From Sphingomonadales bacterium (GTDB lineage Bacteria > Pseudomonadota > Alphaproteobacteria > Sphingomonadales > Sphingomonadaceae), in the NCBI GenBank assembly GCA_017309275.1, contig JAFKLT010000067.1, positions 1 to 48,693 on the forward strand: DNA of 48,693 nucleotides, in the 5' to 3' direction. Both the position numbers and the translations under genes were made by a program. Below the pieces are notes generated by a model that did not search any database, had not been told where the DNA came from, and saw nothing but the letters and a program-made list of their open reading frames with translations. Within the stretch, counting starts at the first letter, position 1, and each line of letters begins with the position of its first letter. Shown here piece after piece: positions 7,744-15,261 of this stretch.

Positions 7744-9563
7744 TCCACCGTCACCGACTTCGCCAGATTGCGCGGCTGGTCGACGTCGGTGCCCTTTGCG
7801 ACCGCGACATGATAGGCGAGCAGTTGCACCGGCACCGCGTAAACCAGCGGCGCGATCAGCGGATGGACCTTTGGCATCTCGATCGTCGCCATGCAGCCCT
7901 CGCCCGCTTCGGCCAGCCCCTCGGCGTCGCTGATCAGCACGACCTTGCCGCCGCGCGCCATCACCTCCTGCATGTTGCTGACCGTCTTTTCGAACAGCGG
8001 GCCGGAGGGGGCGAGCACGATCACCGGAACCGCCTCGTCGATCAGCGCGATCGGCCCGTGCTTCATCTCGCCCGAGGCATAGCCCTCCGCATGAATATAC
8101 GAGATTTCCTTGAGCTTCAGCGCGCCCTCGAGCGCGAGCGGATAGTCGGGACCCCGCCCCAGATAGAGCACGTCGCGCGCCGGGGCGACCAGGTGCGCCA
8201 TCTTCGCGATTTCCTCGTCATGCGCGAGCGCGGCATTGAGCGCGGCGGGCGCCTCGATCAGATGCTTCACGATCTCATGCTCTTCGGCGGCAGTCAGCTT
8301 GCCCTTCTTCAGCGCCAGATGCGCCGCGAGCGCCGCCAGCACCGCCAACTGACAGGTAAAGGCCTTGGTCGAGGCGACGCCGATTTCGGGGCCGGCATGC
8401 GTCGGCAACAGCAGGTCGGCCTCGCGCGCCATGCTGCTGGTCGGCACGTTGACGACCACCGCGATCGTCTGGCCATTCGCCTTGCAGTGACGCAGCGCCG
8501 CCAGCGTGTCGGCGGTCTCGCCCGACTGCGAGATGAAGAGCGCGAGCCCGCCCGGCTGCAGCACCGGGTCGCGATAGCGGAATTCGGAAGCGACATCGAT
8601 GTCGACCGGGACACGCGCGAACGTCTCGAACCAGTATTTCGCGACCATGCCCGCATAGAAGCTGGTGCCGCATGCGACGATAGTGATGCGCTCGACCGCC
8701 GACAGGTCGAAATCCATCTGCGGCAACGCGACCGTCTGTTCGAGCGGGCGGATGTAGGAGGAGAGCGTCTGCGCGACCACGGTCGGCTGCTCGAAAATCT
8801 CCTTCTGCATGAAGTGGCGATAATTGCCCTTCTCCACCGCCGCCGCGGTGACGCCGCTGGTCGTGATCTCGCGCGTCACCGGATTGTTGTCGGCGTCATA
8901 AATTTGCGCGCCGTCCTTGGTGATGACGACCCAGTCGCCCTCGTCGAGATAGGCGATCTTTTGCGTCAGCGGCGCCAGCGCGAGCGCGTCGGAGCCAAGA
9001 TAGGTCTCGCCCTCGCCATAGCCGACGACCAGCGGCGAGCCGAGGCGCGCGCCGATCAGCAGGTCCGGGTGCCGGCGAAAGGCGATCGCGAGCGCGAAGG
9101 CGCCGCGCAGTTGCGGCAGCACCGCCTTGACCGCTTCCTCGGGCGACTTGCCCGCCTCGACCTGTTCGGAAACGAGATGCGCGACGACCTCGGTATCGGT
9201 CTCGCTTTCAAAGGTGCGGCCGCGCGCGGTCAGCGCCTCGCGCAGCGGCTTGAAATTCTCGATGATCCCGTTGTGCACCAGCGCGACCTCGCCCGTCGCG
9301 TGCGGGTGCGCGTTGCTCGTCGTCGGCGCGCCGTGCGTCGCCCAGCGCGTGTGCGCGATGCCGACGGTGCCGGGGGCCGGATTGCCCGCCAGTTCCTTGA
9401 CCAGATTGCCCAGCTTCCCTTCGGCCCGGCGGCGGATCAGTTCGCCCCCCTCGACCGTGCACACACCCGCCGAATCATAGCCGCGATATTCCATGCGCCG
9501 AAGGCCCTCGACCAGGCGGTCCGCCACCTGGTCCTTGCCGATGATTCCGATGATGCCGCACAT
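7740..9563 (-). CDS. glmS: Glutamine-fructose-6-phosphate aminotransferase (isomerizing)
   Basis: This full-length 607-residue enzyme begins MCGIIGIIG, where Cys2 becomes the N-terminal nucleophile of the class II glutaminase domain. ARTHWATHG-like residues (AHTRWATHGAPT) and the double SIS domains (VACGTSFYAG, SQSGETADT, STKAFTCQ) follow. The C-terminus is LAKSVTVE, the conserved tail that closes the sugar site. It makes glucosamine-6-phosphate from fructose-6-phosphate and glutamine, the first step to UDP-GlcNAc. It lies downstream of glmU on the same strand, but a toxin-antitoxin pair separates them. The toxin stop is only 15 bp upstream of its start. Confidence 0.98.
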   Translation of the reverse strand: MCGIIGIIGKDQVADRLVEGLRRMEYRGYDSAGVCTVEGGELIRRRAEGKLGNLVKELAGNPAPGTVGIAHTRWATHGAPTTSNAHPHATGEVALVHNGIIENFKPLREALTARGRTFESETDTEVVAHLVSEQVEAGKSPEEAVKAVLPQLRGAFALAIAFRRHPDLLIGARLGSPLVVGYGEGETYLGSDALALAPLTQKIAYLDEGDWVVITKDGAQIYDADNNPVTREITTSGVTAAAVEKGNYRHFMQKEIFEQPTVVAQTLSSYIRPLEQTVALPQMDFDLSAVERITIVACGTSFYAGMVAKYWFETFARVPVDIDVASEFRYRDPVLQPGGLALFISQSGETADTLAALRHCKANGQTIAVVVNVPTSSMAREADLLLPTHAGPEIGVASTKAFTCQLAVLAALAAHLALKKGKLTAAEEHEIVKHLIEAPAALNAALAHDEEIAKMAHLVAPARDVLYLGRGPDYPLALEGALKLKEISYIHAEGYASGEMKHGPIALIDEAVPVIVLAPSGPLFEKTVSNMQEVMARGGKVVLISDAEGLAEAGEGCMATIEMPKVHPLIAPLVYAVPVQLLAYHVAVAKGTDVDQPRNLAKSVTVE

Positions 9564-9578
9564 GATTCTTGCTTTCGT

Positions 9579-9947
9579 TCAGAGCGTGTAGGGAATGCGA
9601 ATACCCGGCATCGATGCCGGAAACACCTTGATATTTCGGGTCACGAGAATGCGCCCGCTGATCTGCGCGGTCGCCAGTACGAAGGCGTCTGCCAGCGTCA
9701 AGCCCTTGCGCTCGGCGCGCAGCGCGGCGGCGCGGCGCGCGACGGCGTCGCCGATCTCCTCGACCTGGAAACAGCCGAGAAAGGCCTCGACCGCGCGCAC
9801 CGACTTGGGGTCGGCCGCCGACATCACCTCGGTCCAGCTGACGCGGCTGACGCTCTTGCGCCCGGCGCGGCGGATCTCGTTGCGCGCCGCCTCGACCCCG
9901 TTGAGCGCGTCGATCAATATGTCGCTGTCGAACTGCGCATCGATCAT
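9579..9947 (-). CDS. PIN-domain ribonuclease toxin (VapC-like)
   Basis: This 122-residue PIN-domain protein has conserved acidic residues in the usual places: Asp in FDSDILIDAL (residues 7-9), Glu40 in SWTE, and Asp87 in LTLADAFVLATA. At the fourth position there is Asn105 (VTRNIKVF) where many members have Asp. PIN toxins cleave RNA. Its ATG overlaps the stop of the upstream antitoxin gene by 4 bases, the normal antitoxin-first arrangement. It lies 15 bp before glmS and is read in the same direction. Confidence 0.88.
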   Translation of the reverse strand: MIDAQFDSDILIDALNGVEAARNEIRRAGRKSVSRVSWTEVMSAADPKSVRAVEAFLGCFQVEEIGDAVARRAAALRAERKGLTLADAFVLATAQISGRILVTRNIKVFPASMPGIRIPYTL

Positions 9948-10168
9948 TCGCGCTTGCCCCGCAGGCGGCGCTGATACTTCAACCCGTCGCCGATATCGTC
10001 GCGTCCCTTCCAGATGCCGAACGCATTGTCGACCGCATCACCCGACGCATCGGCGCGATATGCCGCGACGGCGCGCCGCACCAACTCGGCACGCGACACC
10101 CCCTGCTCGGTCGCCAGCGTGTCGAGCCATTCGACATCGGAATCGGGAAGGTCGGCGAGGAAGCGCAT
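9944..10168 (-). CDS. Ribbon-helix-helix antitoxin (CopG/VapB-like)
   Basis: This 74-residue protein has a short N-terminal beta strand and two helices (SDVEWLDTLATEQGVSRAELVRRAVAAYR) typical of ribbon-helix-helix DNA-binding domains. The basic, Arg/Lys-rich C-terminus probably contacts the toxin. It is coupled to the PIN toxin by a 4-base overlap. A set of overlapping palindromes begins 7 bases upstream of its start codon, consistent with autoregulation. Confidence 0.85.
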   Translation of the reverse strand: MRFLADLPDSDVEWLDTLATEQGVSRAELVRRAVAAYRADASGDAVDNAFGIWKGRDDIGDGLKYQRRLRGKRE

Positions 10169-10175
10169 GCGACTC

Positions 10176-10196
10176 TGATATCATATCATGATATCA
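10176..10196. promoter_or_regulatory. Palindromic operator of the toxin-antitoxin operon
   Basis: Two copies of the self-complementary octamer TGATATCA lie at 10176-10183 and 10189-10196, centres 13 bp apart. They overlap a further 12-bp perfect palindrome, ATATCATGATAT (10183-10194). The block fills the 30-bp gap between the stop of the upstream gene and the antitoxin ATG. Ribbon-helix-helix antitoxins bind such repeated short palindromes, so autorepression is a reasonable inference. The AT-rich block contrasts with the GC-rich surroundings. Confidence 0.7.
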
Positions 10197-10198
10197 AA

Positions 10199-10513
10199 TC
10201 AAGAGCGCCCGAAATTCCTGTCGACGAAGGTCATGGCGAATTGCACCGGATCGGCGGGCCGGCCGTTCGCCGCCGCGAACTTCGCCTTCCCATCATCCCA
10301 TATCTTGCGGATCTGCTCGGGCAGGTCGGCGGTGAACTTCATCTGCTGTGCCACGACGTCCAGCCAGGTGCCCGACAGGCCCAGGCTCTGGCGCAGTTGC
10401 GGCTCCATCGCGACGCAATAGGCGCGCGTCGGCTCGTCGAGATGACCGATGGCATTCAACACCCACGCATCGACATAGCGCAGGAAGGGCTTGTCCTCGT
10501 ACCGGTCGCTCAC
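10199..10513 (-). CDS. Conserved hypothetical protein after glmU
   Basis: This 104-residue soluble protein has no recognised domain. It is rich in Asp, aromatic residues and helix formers (for example FLRYVDAWVLNAIGHL and PEQIRKIWDDGKAKF), with no signal peptide or membrane segment. It starts with GTG at 10513, overlapping the glmU stop by 4 bases, so it is translationally coupled to glmU. The toxin-antitoxin operator begins right after its stop codon. Confidence 0.75.
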   Translation of the reverse strand: MSDRYEDKPFLRYVDAWVLNAIGHLDEPTRAYCVAMEPQLRQSLGLSGTWLDVVAQQMKFTADLPEQIRKIWDDGKAKFAAANGRPADPVQFAMTFVDRNFGRS

Positions 10514-11880
10514 GTCTTTTTCTCCGCTGCTTTCTTCTTGCGCATCGCGTCGTGGAAGCGGTCGGCCCAGCCGGGCTTGACCGACTGTTCGGCGCGGACC
10601 AGGCGAAGCTCGCCGTCCATCACGTCGCGGGTGACGGTGCTGCCGGCGCCGACGATCGCATCGCGGCCGACCCGCACCGGCGCAACGAGCGCGCTGTTCG
10701 ATCCGATGAAGGCGTTTTCGCCGATCTCGGTCCGATATTTGAAATAGCCGTCATAGTTGCAGGTGATCGTGCCAGCGCCGATATTCGCGCCCGCGCCGAC
10801 GGTGGCATCGCCCAGATAAGTCAGGTGGTTCGCCTTCGCGCCCTTGCCCAGCACCGCCTTCTTGGTTTCGACGAAATTGCCGATCTTGGCCTTTTCGCCC
10901 AGCACCGTACCGGGGCGCAGCCGCGCGAAGGGGCCGACCTCGCAGCCGGCACCGATCACCGTACCCTCGATATGGCAGTTCGCGCGAATCCGGACGCCGT
11001 CGGCGACCTTTACGCCGGGAGCAAAAAAGACGTTGGGTTCGATCAGCACGTCGCGGCCCAATTCGGTGTCCCACGCGAACCAGACCGTGTCGGGCGCGAC
11101 CAGGCTGGCGCCGTCGGCCATCGCCTGCACGCGGCGGCGCGCCTGCCATTCGCCTTCCATCGCCGCCAGTTCGGCGCGGCTGTTGATGCCCGCGACGTCA
11201 TAGGGATCGGTCTTCACCACCGCGCAGTGCCGGCCGTCGGCATTGGCGATGTTGACGATGTCGACCAGATAGAATTCCTTGGCGGCATTGTCGTCGGTGA
11301 CGCGGGCCAACAGCGCGAACAGGTCGCGCGCCTTCGCCGCCATCAGCCCCGAATTGCACAGCCGCACCGCGCGCTCGGCCTCGGTCGCATCCTTGTGCTC
11401 GACCATCTTGGTGACGCGGTCGCTGTCGGTGATGACGCGGCCATATTGCTGCGCATCGGCGGGCTCGAACGCGAGCACGACCACCGCGGGGGCGTCGGGC
11501 GCGTTCAGCCGATCGATCATCGCCTGCATCGTCGCGGTCGGAACGAAGGGCACGTCGCCATAGAGGATCAGCACATCGCCGTCCGCATTGTCCCTGGCGA
11601 AATCCGCCAGCGCACTTTCGGCCTGCTGCACCGCATGGCCGGTGCCGAGCTGCGGCTCCTGCACAGCAAGGTCCGCCGTGCCGCCCAGCGCGGCCTCCAA
11701 CTGGTCGGCCTTGTCGCCGACGACCACAACCTTCTTCGCGGGGTTCAGCGCGTCGACGCTGGCCATCAGGTGCATCAGCATCGGCCGCCCGGCGATCGGG
11801 TGCAGCACCTTGTGCAGGTCGGACTTCATGCGGGTGCCCTTGCCCGCGGCAAGGACGATGGCGGCGATGGAATTGCTCAT
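10510..11880 (-). CDS. glmU: Bifunctional GlmU: glucosamine-1-phosphate acetyltransferase / GlcNAc-1-P uridyltransferase
   Basis: This 456-residue protein starts MSNSIAAIVLAAGKGTRMKS, the nucleotidyl-transferase signature. It has PLGTGHAVQQ-like nucleotide-binding residues (PQLGTGHAVQQAE) and YGDVPF. The C-terminal half shows left-handed beta-helix hexapeptide repeats (IGNFVETKKAVLGKGAKANHL, GANIGAGTITCNYDG). It makes UDP-GlcNAc for peptidoglycan and lipopolysaccharide. An in-frame ATG at 11892 and an earlier one at 11922 exist; 11880 matches the usual N-terminus and leaves 59 bp to the divergent gph gene. It heads the minus-strand amino-sugar run that includes glmS. Confidence 0.97.
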   Translation of the reverse strand: MSNSIAAIVLAAGKGTRMKSDLHKVLHPIAGRPMLMHLMASVDALNPAKKVVVVGDKADQLEAALGGTADLAVQEPQLGTGHAVQQAESALADFARDNADGDVLILYGDVPFVPTATMQAMIDRLNAPDAPAVVVLAFEPADAQQYGRVITDSDRVTKMVEHKDATEAERAVRLCNSGLMAAKARDLFALLARVTDDNAAKEFYLVDIVNIANADGRHCAVVKTDPYDVAGINSRAELAAMEGEWQARRRVQAMADGASLVAPDTVWFAWDTELGRDVLIEPNVFFAPGVKVADGVRIRANCHIEGTVIGAGCEVGPFARLRPGTVLGEKAKIGNFVETKKAVLGKGAKANHLTYLGDATVGAGANIGAGTITCNYDGYFKYRTEIGENAFIGSNSALVAPVRVGRDAIVGAGSTVTRDVMDGELRLVRAEQSVKPGWADRFHDAMRKKKAAEKKT

Positions 11881-11939
11881 GCCGCGTGCCATGCCAGCAA
11901 TTGGTTGCGGTTTCCAGACCATCGCGCCATGCGCGGCAC

Positions 11940-12602
11940 ATGAGCGCCTTTCCTTTCCGCATCGTCGGCTTCGACCTCGACGGCACCCTGATCGATACCG
12001 CGGGCGACCTGACCGCCGCGGTCAATCATGCGCTGGAGCGGCTGGACCGCGCCCCGCTGACCGTGGCGGAGGTGCGGCCGATGATCGGCCTTGGCGCGCG
12101 GCATATGCTCGAACAGGGGCTGCGCGCGACGGGCGGGGTTCCCGATGGAGCGGTCGACCGGCTGATGCCCGATCTGCTGGACTATTATGGCGCGCATATC
12201 GCGGTGCACAGCCGCCCCTTCCCGGGCCTGATCGCGGTGCTCGACCGGCTCGATGCGCTGGGCGTGTTCACCACGGTGGTCACGAACAAGGCCGAGCGGC
12301 TCGCCCGCCAACTGCTTGGCGAACTGGGTCTGGCAGAGCGGATGGCCGCGATCATCGGCGGCGACACGGTCGGCGTGCGCAAACCCTCGCCCGACCCGAT
12401 CCTGGCCATGATCGCCCAGTGCGGCGGCGGCCGCACGGCGTTCGTCGGCGACAGCATCTATGACGTGCAGTCCGCACGGGCGGCCGATGTACCCAGCATT
12501 CTGGTTCGATTCGGCTTTCTCGATCGCCCCGCCGAGGCATTCGGCGCGGACCATGTGATCGACCATTATGACGATCTGATCGCGCTGCTCGAAACGCTCT
12601 AA
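11940..12602 (+). CDS. gph: HAD-IA phosphatase, phosphoglycolate phosphatase-like
   Basis: This 220-residue protein starts MSAFPFRIVGFDLDGTLIDTAGDL. It contains HAD motif I (DLDGTLIDT), motif II (TVVTNK), the lysine in VRKPSPDP, and FVGDSIYDVQSARAA as motif IV. The pattern fits Gph, which removes 2-phosphoglycolate formed by DNA repair or RubisCO-like side reactions. Other sugar-phosphate substrates cannot be excluded. The start at 11940 is used because the frame further upstream overlaps glmU. Its TAA stop overlaps the TAG stop of the convergent nucleotidyltransferase gene, leaving no room for a separate terminator. Confidence 0.88.
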   Translation: MSAFPFRIVGFDLDGTLIDTAGDLTAAVNHALERLDRAPLTVAEVRPMIGLGARHMLEQGLRATGGVPDGAVDRLMPDLLDYYGAHIAVHSRPFPGLIAVLDRLDALGVFTTVVTNKAERLARQLLGELGLAERMAAIIGGDTVGVRKPSPDPILAMIAQCGGGRTAFVGDSIYDVQSARAADVPSILVRFGFLDRPAEAFGADHVIDHYDDLIALLETL

Positions 12603-13612
12603 CGCTTTCGCCACTTGGTCCACAGATGCTGCGCGAGCAGCATCGGGGGCATGCGCAGCCAGTGCGATCGGATGTAAAAGGCTTGCTGCAGCGGGAAATT
12701 CGTCGCCCGTCCCCAGTCATCTCGCGCGAGCAGGCGGCGGCGATACCAGATGTCGCCGGGATCGTGCCCGTCCCATCCGGACGGCAGTATCGATCCATAG
12801 AGGTCGCGCGCCAGCCGCGCGGCGCGGCGTACCGGCGCGCGCAGGCCGTGCAGGTCGGCACGCGCGTCCAGCTTGCCCCAAAAGCCCGGATCGGCGGCGA
12901 CGAAGTCGCGCGTCAGGCAGTGAAAGTCCCACAGGTTGCGAAGGCCGCCCTGCAGGTCGCCGTCGGCGATCATGTGCGCGGCGCAGTGGCACGCCATGTC
13001 GGTCGGGCACAGCACCGCAAAGCCTCCAGGCGTGGGCACTGCATCGCTGACCAGCGCCAGCGCGTCGGGCGTGATCCGGTGCGTGCGCGGCAGGATGGTG
13101 TGATGGACGTCGATCATCCGGTCGCGCGCCTTGTGAATCAGCGGCGGCAGCTCGTGCATATGCTCGCGATAATAATGATCGTCATAGGCATCGGGTTTGA
13201 CCCATTCCCACCCTGCCTCGAGCAATTCATTCTCGACGCGGCCGATGTCCAACGCAAGCACCAGAATATCGAGGTCGCCGATCTGGCGCCCATCGCTGCA
13301 CGACAGGCCGGCGACCGCATAGGCCGTACCTTTCAGCAGTACGAACTCGATCCCCTCGGATCCCAGCGCGCGGCGCGCCATTTCGGCTTCCCACAGCGCC
13401 TGACCACGGGCGACCTCGGCGGCGGCGCGCTGGTCGGCGAACAGCGCCGCGACCGAAGGCGGCAGGTCGTCCTCCCCGACGCAGCACGCCAGCGTCGCCA
13501 GCATCGCCTCGGCCCGCGCGACACCGATCACGCCGTCCCACTCGCGCGGCGCCAGCGTCGCCGCCGCGCGCCGTCCCGCCAGCAGGTCGACCAGCGTGCG
13601 CACCGCGCTCAT
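12599..13612 (-). CDS. Nucleotidyltransferase family protein of an HPr-rel-A type cassette (NTP_transf_5-like)
   Basis: This 337-residue protein resembles the NTP_transf_5 group. VLLKGTAYAV (residues 91-100) is followed by GRQIGDLDILV (108-118), where Asp113 and Asp115 form the metal-binding DxD of nucleotidyltransferases. Relatives occur beside HprK-like kinases and PqqD-like proteins, including in gene clusters for phosphorylated lasso peptides, and are presumed to modify peptide or phosphopeptide products. The start overlaps the kinase stop by 4 bases (ATGA). It is the last gene of the MarR-PqqD-kinase-nucleotidyltransferase unit. The family call rests on motif and context; the substrate is unknown. 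Confidence 0.8.
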   Translation of the reverse strand: MSAVRTLVDLLAGRRAAATLAPREWDGVIGVARAEAMLATLACCVGEDDLPPSVAALFADQRAAAEVARGQALWEAEMARRALGSEGIEFVLLKGTAYAVAGLSCSDGRQIGDLDILVLALDIGRVENELLEAGWEWVKPDAYDDHYYREHMHELPPLIHKARDRMIDVHHTILPRTHRITPDALALVSDAVPTPGGFAVLCPTDMACHCAAHMIADGDLQGGLRNLWDFHCLTRDFVAADPGFWGKLDARADLHGLRAPVRRAARLARDLYGSILPSGWDGHDPGDIWYRRRLLARDDWGRATNFPLQQAFYIRSHWLRMPPMLLAQHLWTKWRKR

Positions 13613-14475
13613 CGCACCGCCTCCGCCCAGAGCTGCTCGACAAGCGCGATCCCGCTCGCACTGTCGGGATAGGCGATGCCGAACGCCGGCGTCGTCCGCA
13701 CAAGCCGCGTCAGCGCCGCGAAGCCGGCCTCGCCCAGCGCGATATAGTTGGTCGACGCCTCGGTCAGGCGAACGAAGGCTTCGCCCTCGCCCATCGGCTC
13801 GATCGCGGGTTCGCCGCCGAAGCGCGGAAAGAGGATCAGCGCCGGGCGCACCGGCTGATGCATCGCGGCGATCGCGTCGGCGCGCGGGATCAGGTGGCGG
13901 ATGTCGCCTTTTGGCGTGCCCGCCAGAAGCGGCCCCAGCCGCGCGGCGTCGACGCGCCCCGCCATCTCGGCGATCGCCTCATTCTTCAGGCTGATCGCGC
14001 GCGGAAAGGCCAGCGCATCGCCCGCGACCGGATCGATCAGCGTGAATTCATCGCCCATCAGCCGCCAGTCGCCCTCGCCCAGCAGCGCCGCCAGCGTCGA
14101 CTTGCCCGAGCCGGACTCGCCCGACATGACGACCGCGCGACCATCGCGCGCGACCGCGCTGGCATGCAGCAGCATGTGCCGCCTCCAGCCGAGCGCGACC
14201 TGCAGGTTCATCCCCATCTCGGCCGCCAGCAGCCCCATCGACAAGGGCAGCGGCAGCGCGTCGGGCACCACGAAATCGCCCCCGATATGCACCGATGGCC
14301 GCAGCCAGCGGCGCCACGGCCGCGCGGCGAACAGGCGGACGGTCGCGTCGGCCGTGCGCTCCGGGTCTTTGGGATAGCCGGCGTACAGGCTTTCCAGCGC
14401 AGCGACGGGTTCGGGCCAGTCGCTGCCGATGCGGAACTGGACCGGACCGACGGCGATGCGCGCGGCGTATCTCAC
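13609..14475 (-). CDS. HprK-related kinase A
   Basis: This 288-residue protein has the C-terminal-domain core of HPr kinases. LLHASAV holds His104, and the P-loop GESGSGKS is at residues 119-126. An acidic pair (Asp142-Glu143) in LMGDEFTLID follows where HprK has its catalytic/metal residues. It lacks the N-terminal domain of true HPr kinase/phosphorylases. No HPr or other PTS gene is nearby, so HPr is unlikely to be the substrate. HprK-like proteins of this kind (for example those in paeninodin-type clusters) phosphorylate a peptide precursor. Its ATG overlaps the PqqD-like stop by 4 bases and its stop overlaps the nucleotidyltransferase start. Confidence 0.85.
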   Translation of the reverse strand: MRYAARIAVGPVQFRIGSDWPEPVAALESLYAGYPKDPERTADATVRLFAARPWRRWLRPSVHIGGDFVVPDALPLPLSMGLLAAEMGMNLQVALGWRRHMLLHASAVARDGRAVVMSGESGSGKSTLAALLGEGDWRLMGDEFTLIDPVAGDALAFPRAISLKNEAIAEMAGRVDAARLGPLLAGTPKGDIRHLIPRADAIAAMHQPVRPALILFPRFGGEPAIEPMGEGEAFVRLTEASTNYIALGEAGFAALTRLVRTTPAFGIAYPDSASGIALVEQLWAEAVR

Positions 14476-14753
14476 GCTTCCGCCACCAGGCCCATCGCCG
14501 CCAGCTCGGCAAGCCGGTCGGCGACGATCGCGGGCGCATCGCCCTCTGCCTCCAGGTCGAAGCGCGCGGCAAGCCGCTGTGCCAGCGCGCGGGCATCGCA
14601 GACCTCGGGGCCCATCGCCTCCAATATCTCCGGTATCGGCGACACGACCAGATGCGTCTGCATCGATCGCCGGTCAAAGATCGCGGTCAGTTCGCCCAGC
14701 GGCTCGATACGCAGCGCGTCGGCCGGTGCGGCGACATAATGCCTGTCACCCAT
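14472..14753 (-). CDS. PqqD-like peptide-recognition protein of HPr-rel-A type cassette
   Basis: This 93-residue protein shows the PqqD/RRE pattern: short N-terminal strands (RIEPLGELTAIFDRRSMQTHLVVSPIPEIL) then a helical C-terminus (ALAQRLAARF, VADRLAELAAMGLV). PqqD-like domains bind the leader of ribosomally made peptides and present them to modifying enzymes. Here the partner would be the adjacent HprK-like kinase, whose start overlaps this stop. The ATG overlaps the MarR stop by 8 bases, so the regulator and the cassette are translationally coupled. No precursor peptide was found nearby. Confidence 0.8.
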   Translation of the reverse strand: MGDRHYVAAPADALRIEPLGELTAIFDRRSMQTHLVVSPIPEILEAMGPEVCDARALAQRLAARFDLEAEGDAPAIVADRLAELAAMGLVAEA

Positions 14754-15192
14754 AATCTTCGGCAGCGGCGGTCAGCTTGGCAAGAATGGCGAGCAGGACT
14801 TTGCGTTCGTCGGGACTGAGGTTCGATTCGAGCCGCGCCTCGCTCGCCAGCGCCGCAGGGACGATTGCGTCGTAAAGCGAACGCCCCGTCTCGGTCAGCT
14901 CCAGATGATGCGATCGCCCATCGGCCTCGTGCGCCAGCCGCGCGATAAGCTGTCGGTCGGCGAGCGCCTTGGCGGCGCGATTGACCGTCACCTTGTCCAT
15001 GCGCGTCGCGGCGACCAGTTCGCGCTGGGTCAGCGACTTGCCTTCGCCGAGCACGGCCATCAGCCGCCATTCGGGAATCTTCAGCCCGAACCGGTTCTGA
15101 TATTCGGTGGCAATCCGCTCCGACAGGGCGTTGGAGGCGATTGACAGGCGATAGGGCAGGAAATTGTCGAGATTCAGTTTCTTCGCGGCCAT
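14746..15192 (-). CDS. MarR family transcriptional regulator
   Basis: This 148-residue protein starts MAAKKLNLDNFLPYRLS. It has a winged helix-turn-helix (SLTQRELVAATRMDKVTVNRAAKAL followed by the wing HEADGRSHHLELTETG) flanked by dimerisation helices, as in MarR proteins. An in-frame ATG at 15216 exists; 15192 matches the typical N-terminus. The gene is the first of the four-gene MarR-PqqD-kinase-nucleotidyltransferase unit and probably controls it. A 16-bp inverted repeat lies 22 bp upstream of the start. Confidence 0.88.
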   Translation of the reverse strand: MAAKKLNLDNFLPYRLSIASNALSERIATEYQNRFGLKIPEWRLMAVLGEGKSLTQRELVAATRMDKVTVNRAAKALADRQLIARLAHEADGRSHHLELTETGRSLYDAIVPAALASEARLESNLSPDERKVLLAILAKLTAAAEDYG

Positions 15193-15214
15193 GCCGTGCA
15201 ATACCCCCAAGCTC

Positions 15215-15230
15215 AATTCCCTGCGGAATT
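15215..15230. promoter_or_regulatory. Inverted repeat upstream of marR-pqqD-hprK operon
   Basis: AATTCC-CTGC-GGAATT is a perfect 6-bp-arm inverted repeat in the 69-bp gap between the TonB receptor gene and the MarR gene. MarR proteins commonly bind palindromes of about this size near their own promoters. It is therefore a candidate autoregulatory operator; there is no direct evidence of binding. Confidence 0.45.
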
Positions 15231-15261
15231 CATCCTATCGTCTGTTCGCGTCTTGTGAAGG

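Noticed and set aside
7809-9974. Long plus-strand open frame opposite glmS and the PIN toxin
   Set aside because: It is a shadow of glmS; the composition is that of an antisense frame and no domain is seen.
12599-15192. A complete lasso-peptide gene cluster
   Set aside because: The kinase, PqqD-like and nucleotidyltransferase genes fit, but there is no asparagine-synthetase-like cyclase, transglutaminase-like protease, ABC exporter or isopeptidase nearby, and no precursor ORF was recognised.
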